Origin: an uncultured bacterium
GTDB taxonomy: Bacteria; Cyanobacteriota; Vampirovibrionia; Gastranaerophilales; Gastranaerophilaceae
Reading direction: 5' to 3'
Assembly: GCA_947365485.1 (NCBI GenBank)
Contig: CANAXK010000116.1
Span: 1-5,511, forward strand
Length of the DNA stretch: 5,511 bases
The notes under the pieces are model-generated. The model saw nothing but the letters and a program-made list of their open reading frames with translations, made no database searches and was not told the origin of the DNA. Below, piece by piece: positions 1 to 5,330 of this stretch. The position numbers and the translations under genes are program-made. The first letter of the stretch is position 1; every line of letters begins with the position of its first letter.

Positions 1-502
1 CACAAGCTTTTTAGGTTTAAAATCCAAATCATATATTTCTATATCGTTTGGAGAACGTTCTTCAAAATTTTTTCTAATAATAACCCCATTTTTTCATCAT
101 AAACCACAGTCTTTTCAAGACCAATTAAAGGCTTTCGCGCAAATGAATATATTGTCTTACCATCACCAACAGACAAGCGTTTTGCAAATAGGGTTGCCCT
201 ATTAGAATAATCATCTAAGAAATATATTGCTTCACCTCTTTTAAAATATGAAGCAAAATTAGTGGCCATTTCTTTAAACTCACTCCAAACAGCACTGGGA
301 TAAGGACTTAGCTTAGCAGGAGATTGAGAAGCATTGAAATATTTAAACTCGTCATCTTTTACACATGTAATTTTAGACTTGCCATCTATATGACTGTTTT
401 ATTAGAATTAGAAATAACTTTTGGCTTCATTACATCTTTGAGTGAAAGTCCTTTTGACTTTAAATTCATATTTGTTAATTGAGGCTCGTTATATATCTTC
501 AT
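1..502 (-). pseudogene. Frameshifted gene of unknown function, running off the left edge
   Basis: Coding-like sequence continues through three open segments. Segment one is ATG 502 to TAG 388-386 (MKIYNEPQLTNMNLKSKGLS, then LKDVMKPKVISNSNK). Segment two is open from 398 to about 90 (NSHIDGKSKITCV, SPYPSAVWSEFKEMATNFAS, YFKRGEAIYFLDDYSNRATL, KTVVYDEK). Segment three continues to base 1 (GVIIRKNFEERSPNDIEIYD, LDFKPKKLV). One extra A in the A4 run at 400-397, and one in the A6 run at 94-89, would make it continuous: SNKNSHIDG and DEKNGVII. Both breaks are -1 shifts at homopolymers. The joined product would exceed 165 residues, is soluble and Lys-rich, and shows no signal peptide, membrane segment or family I recognise. 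Segment two alone contains a 76-aa ORF from ATG 269, probably a remnant. No ribosome site precedes ATG 502; a better start may be ATG 581. It could be a decayed moron or host gene, or assembly errors could have broken an intact gene. Confidence 0.65.
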
Positions 503-512
503 GTTACACATA

Positions 513-581
513 TCAAAAAAAAAATAATGGGGCGCCTGATGGGTCGTTGCTCGAACTTTTTAACAGAAAGTTTATACCCAT
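513..581 (-). other. 22-codon leader ORF with its own ribosome site, possibly the original start of the damaged gene
   Basis: GGAG at 593-590 lies 8 bases before ATG 581, and the expected transcription start is only about 26 bases further up, so this is the best-placed start for the promoter at 642-614. The ORF reads MGINFLLKSSSNDPSGAPLF plus two Phe and stops at TGA 515-513, inside a T10 run (525-516) and the bases after it. Removing one T from the run would join it in frame to the downstream pseudogene. It may therefore be the true N-terminus of that gene broken by a T insertion, or a leader peptide, or chance. On the other strand the same bases hold a GTG ORF with no ribosome site. Confidence 0.35.
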
Positions 582-613
582 TATTCTCGCTCCGAAATTT
601 CTACCATTACATA

Positions 614-642
614 ATGATATAGAAAACTATTTAAAAGGTCAA
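614..642 (-). promoter_or_regulatory. Sigma70-type promoter for the unit left of the terminator
   Basis: On the minus strand TTGACC (642-637; five of six to TTGACA) and TATCAT (619-614; five of six to TATAAT) are separated by exactly 17 bases. The expected start of transcription is near 607. It lies 17 bases past the terminator's T tract, the arrangement expected for an independent unit. The match is to consensus only. Confidence 0.6.
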
Positions 643-658
643 GATAGATTTATTGCAT

Positions 659-683
659 AAAAAAGCCGGGTTTTATCCCGGCT
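659..683 (-). terminator. Rho-independent terminator closing the late / lysis operon
   Basis: On the minus strand a perfect 7-bp stem AGCCGGG / CCCGGCT (683-677 with 670-664) encloses the six-base loop ATAAAA and runs into a T tract at 664-659. The plus-strand reading has no T tract after the stem, so it acts on minus-strand transcription. It starts 35 bases beyond the endolysin stop and separates the late operon from the promoter at 642-614. Confidence 0.88.
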
Positions 684-717
684 AAAGAAAATCCGCTTTA
701 TCAAAAAAAAAGAAAGT

Positions 718-1176
718 CTATATTTTATTTACAAAATCCATTAAAGCATACACTCGATTCAACCAACCATGTAAATACTTTGCCTGGGTTTTATTTCGGG
801 CAAACTCATTGTATTTGCGAATTCGTGCTAAATAAAAAGCCTCTGTATTACTCCATTTAGCTGCTTTTAAAAATTCAGTAACCTGCCCTACACCCATATT
901 TACAGCAGTGTCAAAACAAACTATTGCAAATTTTTCAGTCATTTTGTCGCATTTAGCTGCTAACCAATAATTTTTGTAATAAATCTCTTTGACTTCAGCG
1001 ACTGTTATATTTTTAACATCCTTAACGGTCATTCCTTTTGACTTCAGCCAGTTATTATAAGTGCTCTGTGTTATACCTTTGTTTGTTGCACAGCCCTTGT
1101 CGTCAGGGTCGTTTACATACCCTCCCTCAATAGGCAAAACAAAACTTAAAGCTTTTTCGAATAATTCGCTATACAA
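718..1176 (-). CDS. GH108 endolysin (N-acetylmuramidase)
   Basis: Glycoside hydrolase family 108 lysozyme, cleaving the MurNAc-GlcNAc bond of peptidoglycan. The N-terminal signature is present: FEKALSFVLPIEGGYVNDP with catalytic Glu17 (of IEGGY), then DDKG and ATNKGIT. Family members usually read DPGGATNxGIT; here the centre is DDKGCATNKGIT. The C-terminal half (FDTAVNMGVGQVTEFL, YLHGWLNRV) matches the peptidoglycan-binding part common to the family. Length is about 152 residues, slightly short. There is no signal peptide, so export would depend on the holin-like protein upstream. Start choice: GTG 1185 has no spaced ribosome site, while AAAGGTGG at 1189-1182 lies 5 bases before TTG 1176, one base after the upstream stop. 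I prefer TTG; GTG would add three residues. A terminator begins 35 bases after the TAG stop. Family assignment is confident. Confidence 0.88.
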   Translation of the reverse strand: MYSELFEKALSFVLPIEGGYVNDPDDKGCATNKGITQSTYNNWLKSKGMTVKDVKNITVAEVKEIYYKNYWLAAKCDKMTEKFAIVCFDTAVNMGVGQVTEFLKAAKWSNTEAFYLARIRKYNEFARNKTQAKYLHGWLNRVYALMDFVNKI

Positions 1177-1177
1177 T

Positions 1178-1402
1178 TTATCCACCTTTCAAAATATTTA
1201 GAATCCAACTTAAGGCTCCGCCAACAACAACCCCGAATCCGGCGCAAAATCCACAAATTTTCCCCTGCTTTTTTATTGACTCTTCTAATTGGTCAACGCG
1301 TTGACATAGACCGGGAACACCATTACCCAAGACAGCTTGCTTAATTTTTGCAATATCATTAGCCATCTTAACAAAATTGATATCTGTTTTTACTTCAGTC
1401 AT
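1178..1402 (-). CDS. Small holin-like (XhlA-like) protein with one C-terminal membrane segment (74 aa)
   Basis: Numbered from ATG 1402, residues 8-47 are mostly amphipathic helix with the insert VLGNGVPGLCQRVDQLEE. Residues 49-71 (KICGFCAGFGVVVG, then GALSWILNIL) form one hydrophobic segment before a KGG tail. A soluble, coiled-coil-prone helix followed by a single C-terminal membrane segment is the plan of XhlA-like and other small phage lysis membrane proteins. Position directly before the endolysin gene supports a holin or holin-assisting role. A further ATG at 1420 would add six residues (MKEIQQ), but nothing resembling a Shine-Dalgarno precedes it, whereas AAGGA at 1417-1413 lies 10 bases before ATG 1402. 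I therefore prefer 1402, with an 8-base overlap with the upstream gene. With only one membrane segment it could be an accessory protein rather than the pore former; no second candidate is visible. Confidence 0.65.
   Translation of the reverse strand: MTEVKTDINFVKMANDIAKIKQAVLGNGVPGLCQRVDQLEESIKKQGKICGFCAGFGVVVGGALSWILNILKGG
1182..1189 (-). promoter_or_regulatory. Ribosome binding site that favours a TTG start for the endolysin
   Basis: AAAGGTGG lies 5 bases before TTG 1176 and physically contains GTG 1185-1183, the competing start. If the ribosome pairs here the GTG is covered by the pairing, which favours TTG. A rare start codon with a good site may set a low endolysin dose relative to the holin-like protein. 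Confidence 0.5.
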
Positions 1403-1964
1403 TTGTTGAATTTCCTTCATAGTTCAAGAGTATGTTTTTCAAATCTTCGGGTGTTGTTTGATTAGCGCTGTACTCTTTAAAGAGTCCTTGAGCTTGCAGT
1501 TCCTTTAAATGAATTTCGCTGCAATGCTCACGAAAACCCCACCATAGATACTTGAAAGCACTTTGTATAGCAGAAAGATAACCATACTTATTATTTATTC
1601 TCTTAATAATTCCAAGACTAAATTGCTCTGTATCTATAGAAAAATTACGCATTACTAACATAAACTCGTCTTTAGTCTTTGAAATGTAATCATCAAAACG
1701 AGTTAATGTTGGTTTCGGCGGTTTCATATCAAACAAATAAATATGCCCCCCGCATAAAATCAACGAGCCTACATGGGACGGCACGAAAGCTTTATCTTTG
1801 TATTTCCCGCCACATATACGTGAGATTAGCTTAGACATAAAACTTTTGTTCCTAACAAACACAGCCGAACCAATTAGTCTATATTCATTTATTACACAAT
1901 ATTGCTCAATTTGTTCTTTACTCATATCTTTAAAAGCACTGTTATAATGTATATGTAAAGCCAT
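1395..1964 (-). CDS. Putative permuted papain-fold (YiiX / NlpC-P60-like) hydrolase next to the lysis genes (189 aa)
   Basis: Residues 29-50 read as an entry strand and helix (YRLIGSAVFVRNKSFMSKLI). His64 sits in PSHVGSLIL, followed by a strand with an acidic residue (HIYLFDMKPPK, Asp79). Cys148 sits in EHCSEIHLKELQAQGL, followed by TTPEDLKNIL at 170-179. In circularly permuted papain-like enzymes of the YiiX/LRAT type the catalytic His comes first and the Cys near the C-terminus, often as Cys-Ser-Glu with a later T-P-x-D-L, so order and motifs agree. The assignment is from motifs only. There is no signal peptide or clear membrane segment. AGGAGG lies 4 bases before ATG 1964. The gene lies between the fibre and the holin-like gene and overlaps the latter by 8 bases. 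Possible roles are peptidoglycan amide cleavage in lysis or entry, or a lipid or acyl hydrolase; the sequence does not choose. Confidence 0.7.
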   Translation of the reverse strand: MALHIHYNSAFKDMSKEQIEQYCVINEYRLIGSAVFVRNKSFMSKLISRICGGKYKDKAFVPSHVGSLILCGGHIYLFDMKPPKPTLTRFDDYISKTKDEFMLVMRNFSIDTEQFSLGIIKRINNKYGYLSAIQSAFKYLWWGFREHCSEIHLKELQAQGLFKEYSANQTTPEDLKNILLNYEGNSTND

Positions 1965-1968
1965 TATT

Positions 1969-1974
1969 CCTCCT
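1969..1974 (-). promoter_or_regulatory. Consensus ribosome binding site for the papain-fold candidate gene
   Basis: AGGAGG, preceded by AAA, lies 4 bases before ATG 1964, in the 15-base gap after the fibre gene's TAG. It is the best match to the consensus in the window, so this gene may be translated well. Confidence 0.75.
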
Positions 1975-1979
1975 TTTAC

Positions 1980-4283
1980 CTATACCTCAAGACTCCCCAA
2001 ATCCACGTAGCCCTTAGCACACCACCTCATGTTAGTGCTTGCCGCCCTACCTTCTTGCGAATCATAGCAGGAAACAAATCCCGAATTAGTAACCAACTTT
2101 GCAAAACAAGTGGCAAGCCAACTTGGAATATGGTCTGATGTGTTAACGCTTCTTCCTGGCTGCAAGTGATAATTAGTATCAACAAATGGTATAAATAATG
2201 AAACATTGATAGTTTTTGAACTATTACTTATTTCATACTGCCCCCACTGCTCACACCAGCCATCACTGTAAATTCTATAACCGCTAAGCCCATTTTTATA
2301 ACTCTTAATCAAATAACTTCGTGCAGGAGCCTTTAAATCAACCAGTTCCTCCTGCATCCTAGCAATGTTAACCAAATCAACATTCTGTTCAACATTGCCA
2401 ATGTAGTAGTAAAGATTGCCGTTGCCAATAGCAGATACAAAACTTCTAGGCCCCTTATCGCCGGTTGAAAATAACTGATATTTGTCTCCCCTTTTTACAA
2501 ATATGCAAAAAAGATTGTTATCGTCAGCATATTGCCCCACCGTCTTGTCCACACCAACAATAGTGTTGTTTATTTTTACATACGTCTTTGAACCATCAGC
2601 ACCTGTCATTAGTGCCCCAATAAAATACCCATTACGCTCTGCAATATATATCGTGTTTGCTTCCCTTGGCTCCTCATTGTCCCAATCAGGCAAATGCTCG
2701 CTCCCATTCAACAACGGCAACCTGAAAGTCATATCATCAGAATTAAACACAAAATCATAATCCGAATAACTCTCTGTGCTCTTCCTAATGTCACAATCCT
2801 TCTTAAGCGGCAACCACCACATCTCACCGTTAAGCTTTATGTAACATTCGTTTAGGTCAACTGAGCCCCTGAAATACTCCCCTGTATACTTAATCCGGCC
2901 TCCGAGCGTAATATCAGCTCCTGGGACTGCAATTGCAGTCACAGCTTCAATGGTTGTTTTTACTTCCCCATTTACCTCAACAACAAAAGATTCCCCATCC
3001 CAAATGTATTTTACAATGTATGTCGTATTTGGCTCAACCGCCTGAATGTTTAAATTGTTTGCTTTATCATACGAGGTGCCATTCCCGGATAAGTATAGTT
3101 TTAAATAACCTTCTTTAATCTCTACCCATATTCCCCCAAGCCCTGTAGAAGACTCAAGAAATACGAACGGTGTTTGGGTAGCAGTCACATCACTCCCGGT
3201 CGTAAACTTAACGCAACTCTCAAAACTTGAAAACTCAGGCACAGAACTTGCAGGTACCTTGATATAATTGGCAGCACTAAACCCGCTAATGATTCCATTG
3301 TTGTTGCTTAATGCTCCTACAACACTAATCTTACCTTCGTCAAAAACTACTTCCGCACTATTATACGTTTGAACAATCCATTCATATGTGCCGTTATACA
3401 CAGCCCCGCTGTTCCACTGACCTGCACTCTTTAAGAAACAAGCATTATTCAATTTCCCTCTATAATACTTACTGTCCCCATACGAGTAAGGATTAGCAAC
3501 AGTGTAATTGTTAATCGGCCTTTCAGCCTCCTCTACCGCAGAATTAACACAAATGACGTAAGGATACAAACAAGCTTCCTCTTGCACCGGCGCACCATCT
3601 CGGTAAGCAGAAGAACAACGGGAAGCGTTAGCGCCGAATGCCTCGTTAGTTTTCGCAGTAACCTGTCCGCTATAAGTACTTGAATCAGGTGTAGTAGTGG
3701 GGTAAAAGAAATCTGTCCCGGACGCGTGTGTTCTTCTATCTCCGGTATTAAATGTCCCTTTGATATTCGGCAAACTCTGCTCAACCAAACCGCCAGCTTC
3801 AGCTAAATCATACACACCCTGGATATTCTTGATTGCAGGGAGCCTGACAGTCCCAGCCTCATCATTAATAACATACGCTGCAACTTGCCCTAGGGCCGAT
3901 AAAGTCTTAGTAGCTTGCCACTCTTCCTCTGACATTACCATTTGAGGACGTAATGTAGCTGCTTGGTTCTCACTATCCCACCCCACTACTCTTTTTAGCT
4001 TGGATACTGCACCTGGGAATTGGTCTTGAATAATAATCTGTCCATTAGCAATACGCCCCTCATTTTTGGATTCGTCAATGAACGGGTCAATATATATTTC
4101 CAATAGTGCTTTGCCAGTTCCACCACCGCCGGAAATCTTCTTTAAGTCATTATATGCAGTTGTACCATCCCCGATTTTTAGAGTCCCGTTTGTTAAATCA
4201 ACACAGGGCTCACCATCCATTAATACCGGATTGATTGTTTCAAGATTATGAGCAGTGTCACGTCTGAATTGTATTGTTGTCAT
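1980..4283 (-). CDS. Large modular tail-fibre receptor-binding protein with Mtd-like N-terminus, collar-like parts, LamG-like domain and gp53-like tip (767 aa)
   Basis: Modules in order. Residues 3-50 (IQFRRDTA, NPVLMDGEPCVD, GTLKIGDGTTAYNDL) match the N-terminal domain of Mtd-type fibres, which attaches the fibre to the virion; a Gly-rich hinge SGGGGTG follows at 51-57. Residues 60-250 look like a collar-type fibre segment (AYVINDEAGTVRLP, SLPNIKG, GAPVQEEACLYPYVICVN). Residues 312-495 look like a LamG/concanavalin-A-type sandwich (FSAANYIKVP, ESCVKFTT, WVEIKEGYLKLYL, YIVKYIWDGESFVVEVNGE, GGRIKYTGEYFRGSVDL). Residues 510-635 carry a second collar-like stretch (DMTFRLPLLNG, NGNLYYYIGN). Residues 636-652 are a possible short coiled coil. 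Residues 662-767 resemble a gp53-like tip (YSDGWCEQWG, TINVSLFIPF) with cysteines at 677, 726, 739 and 755. GAGG at 4294-4291, 7 bases before ATG 4283, supports the start. Role: host-surface, probably glycan, recognition. Module borders are approximate. Confidence 0.85.
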   Translation of the reverse strand: MTTIQFRRDTAHNLETINPVLMDGEPCVDLTNGTLKIGDGTTAYNDLKKISGGGGTGKALLEIYIDPFIDESKNEGRIANGQIIIQDQFPGAVSKLKRVVGWDSENQAATLRPQMVMSEEEWQATKTLSALGQVAAYVINDEAGTVRLPAIKNIQGVYDLAEAGGLVEQSLPNIKGTFNTGDRRTHASGTDFFYPTTTPDSSTYSGQVTAKTNEAFGANASRCSSAYRDGAPVQEEACLYPYVICVNSAVEEAERPINNYTVANPYSYGDSKYYRGKLNNACFLKSAGQWNSGAVYNGTYEWIVQTYNSAEVVFDEGKISVVGALSNNNGIISGFSAANYIKVPASSVPEFSSFESCVKFTTGSDVTATQTPFVFLESSTGLGGIWVEIKEGYLKLYLSGNGTSYDKANNLNIQAVEPNTTYIVKYIWDGESFVVEVNGEVKTTIEAVTAIAVPGADITLGGRIKYTGEYFRGSVDLNECYIKLNGEMWWLPLKKDCDIRKSTESYSDYDFVFNSDDMTFRLPLLNGSEHLPDWDNEEPREANTIYIAERNGYFIGALMTGADGSKTYVKINNTIVGVDKTVGQYADDNNLFCIFVKRGDKYQLFSTGDKGPRSFVSAIGNGNLYYYIGNVEQNVDLVNIARMQEELVDLKAPARSYLIKSYKNGLSGYRIYSDGWCEQWGQYEISNSSKTINVSLFIPFVDTNYHLQPGRSVNTSDHIPSWLATCFAKLVTNSGFVSCYDSQEGRAASTNMRWCAKGYVDLGSLEV

Positions 4284-4285
4284 TT

Positions 4286-4795
4286 TTAAACCTCGTCGCC
4301 TGTTGTTAAATCTGATTCACCACCGTTAAAATCAGCTACTGTCTGCATTAAACATTCTTGGATAAAATCCGGGGTTGCTATTTTTCTTTCCTGTAAAGAA
4401 ATAATGTACTCTGTAGTATATTCCTGCGTAAAATCAGGCTGCATGTAAGTAATGATTTCTACTGATTGGCCGAGCTCTAATCCGGCTTTTATTGGTAAAA
4501 GCAAATCTGAAAGAAAATCTTTTGTAGAACCATCTTTCATGCTTACTTTACGTCTAATCCAGCCTAAAGATGTTTCAAAAAACTCGCGTTCAAAAACTTC
4601 TTTACGTGCCAATGATTGTTCCAGCTCATAATCCGGGTTCTTGATAGCTTCACCGTCTTTTATGATTTCATCTTTTTCAAGAGCAAACAAATTTCCGTCA
4701 ATGTTTTCAATCCTCAATCCTTGATTATGATTATATTTAACAATAAAATCTGCTCTCTGCTTGTCTGTATATGGTTTTTGTAGTGTATAACTCAT
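4286..4795 (-). CDS. Phage protein of unknown function between two fibre genes (169 aa)
   Basis: I do not recognise a named family. Residues 1-55 form one module (SYTLQKPYTDKQRADFIVKY, NHNQGLRIE, LFALEKDEIIKDG, NPDYELEQ). A charged, probably helical segment follows at 56-75, then a second module at 76-160 with LGWIRRKVSMKDG, DFLSDLLLPIKAGLELG, ITYMQPDF, EYIISLQERKIA and FIQECLMQTVADFNGG. The tail is acidic (SDLTTGDEV). There is no signal peptide or membrane segment. The start is secure: AAAGGAG at 4808-4802 sits 6 bases before ATG 4795 and overlaps the TAG of the upstream gene. The 13-base gap to that gene and 2-base gap to the next place it in the same operon. A cytoplasmic fibre-assembly chaperone or a fibre connector would fit a gene lying between two fibre genes, but this rests on position only. 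Confidence 0.8.
   Translation of the reverse strand: MSYTLQKPYTDKQRADFIVKYNHNQGLRIENIDGNLFALEKDEIIKDGEAIKNPDYELEQSLARKEVFEREFFETSLGWIRRKVSMKDGSTKDFLSDLLLPIKAGLELGQSVEIITYMQPDFTQEYTTEYIISLQERKIATPDFIQECLMQTVADFNGGESDLTTGDEV
4291..4294 (-). promoter_or_regulatory. Ribosome binding site for the large fibre gene
   Basis: GAGG lies 7 bases before ATG 4283, within the last codons of the 169-aa gene whose TAA is at 4288-4286. It supports ATG 4283, which is also where the Mtd-like N-terminal domain begins. Confidence 0.5.
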
Positions 4796-4801
4796 TTAAA
4801 A

Positions 4802-4808
4802 CTCCTTT
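4802..4808 (-). promoter_or_regulatory. Strong ribosome binding site for the 169-aa gene
   Basis: AAAGGAG lies 6 bases before ATG 4795 and overlaps the TAG stop (4811-4809) of the upstream gene, a typical tightly packed phage late-operon junction. Confidence 0.75.
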
Positions 4809-5330
4809 CTATTTACCAACAGCTCTCCATACTACTCCAGAGCCCCATCCTCTATGTACATATGTTAATGTTGTATTTGTCCAGCCAGCGACACCTTGGT
4901 TAGAATCATTTGCAGCCCCAGGTCCAAATAAGATTCCCATTGCATTACATATTTCAGTAAAAGGGATTATAAAATTAATGGTTCTTGTCGCAAACTGTCC
5001 ACTTCCATAATTAATATATCCACCCTGCTCTAACCAAACTCTTTCAGTTTTATCCTCGTCAGAGAAATATTCTCTATACCAGGAATTTCCATTGATATAG
5101 GTGGTCGTGTATAATCCGTTTTCTGCTATAGATGAACCAAGCCCGCTAATAGCACCTTCTAACTCTGTTTTTGTGGCTAAAAGCGAGGCTTCTAACAAAT
5201 TTACTGTATTAGAGAGCTTAGCCTCTCCATCATATTTAAGGTGCATGAGACATTCATCTAAAATATCCGTGTCACATATAGCTTTGCCGCTTTCCGTTGG
5301 GTGGTCTACCCAGTTGTATTGGTCTGTCAT
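4809..5330 (-). CDS. Small tail-fibre / receptor-binding tip protein (173 aa)
   Basis: The protein reads as a short fibre. Residues 1-35 (NWVDHPTESGKAI, then DTDILDECLMHLKYD) are a compact N-terminal segment that could dock to the tail. Residues 36-70 have heptad-like leucines (LSNTVNLLEASLL, TELEGAISGLG) and may form a short trimeric coiled coil. Residues 80-173 form an aromatic, beta-rich C-terminal domain with WLEQGG, TINFIIPF and a final VVWRA strand. This order of W-x-QG, then TIN...IPF, then a closing aromatic strand resembles gp53-like tail-fibre tips and recurs at the end of the 767-residue fibre downstream. ATG 5330 is preceded by AAGGGG at 5341-5336, and its A is the last base of the preceding TAA. 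Likely job: contact with the host surface at the tail tip. The fibre assignment is inferred from architecture; the receptor is unknown. Confidence 0.7.
   Translation of the reverse strand: MTDQYNWVDHPTESGKAICDTDILDECLMHLKYDGEAKLSNTVNLLEASLLATKTELEGAISGLGSSIAENGLYTTTYINGNSWYREYFSDEDKTERVWLEQGGYINYGSGQFATRTINFIIPFTEICNAMGILFGPGAANDSNQGVAGWTNTTLTYVHRGWGSGVVWRAVGK

Noticed and set aside
84..94. Programmed -1 ribosomal frameshifting at the A6-T-G4 stretch of the left-end gene
   Set aside because: Neither run fits the X-XXY-YYZ slippery heptamer in the zero frame, and a similar shift is needed at a run of only four A. Decay or sequence error explains both breaks better.
513..560. A terminator at the minus-strand T10 run
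   Set aside because: The GC-rich bases before it contain the palindrome GGCGCC but no stem with a loop directly next to the T run.
442..660. A 72-residue GTG-start ORF on the plus strand ending at 660
   Set aside because: It has no ribosome site, begins directly after an in-frame stop, overlaps a good minus-strand promoter and the damaged minus-strand gene, and has no plus-strand terminator. Its protein-like look (GAPDGSLLELF) leaves a small chance that it is real.
659..683. Bidirectional terminator
   Set aside because: Reading on the plus strand the stem is followed by AAAGAAAA, not by a T tract, so only the minus direction is supported.
2482..2760. Plus-strand ORFs at 2482-2760, 2933-3118, 3760-3945 and 4066-4251, and a minus-strand alternate frame at 3533-3784
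   Set aside because: All lie wholly inside the large fibre gene, whose frame encodes recognisable modules throughout; these are shadows.
1980..4283. Diversity-generating retroelement target, because of the Mtd-like N-terminal domain
   Set aside because: The C-terminus looks gp53-like rather than a C-type lectin variable region, and no reverse transcriptase or template repeat is visible. The Mtd-type N-terminal domain is common in fibres without such systems.
4771..5010. Plus-strand ORFs at 4771-5010 and 5101-5394
   Set aside because: They are antisense to the fibre-type gene at 5330-4809 and its neighbours, without ribosome sites or family resemblance.
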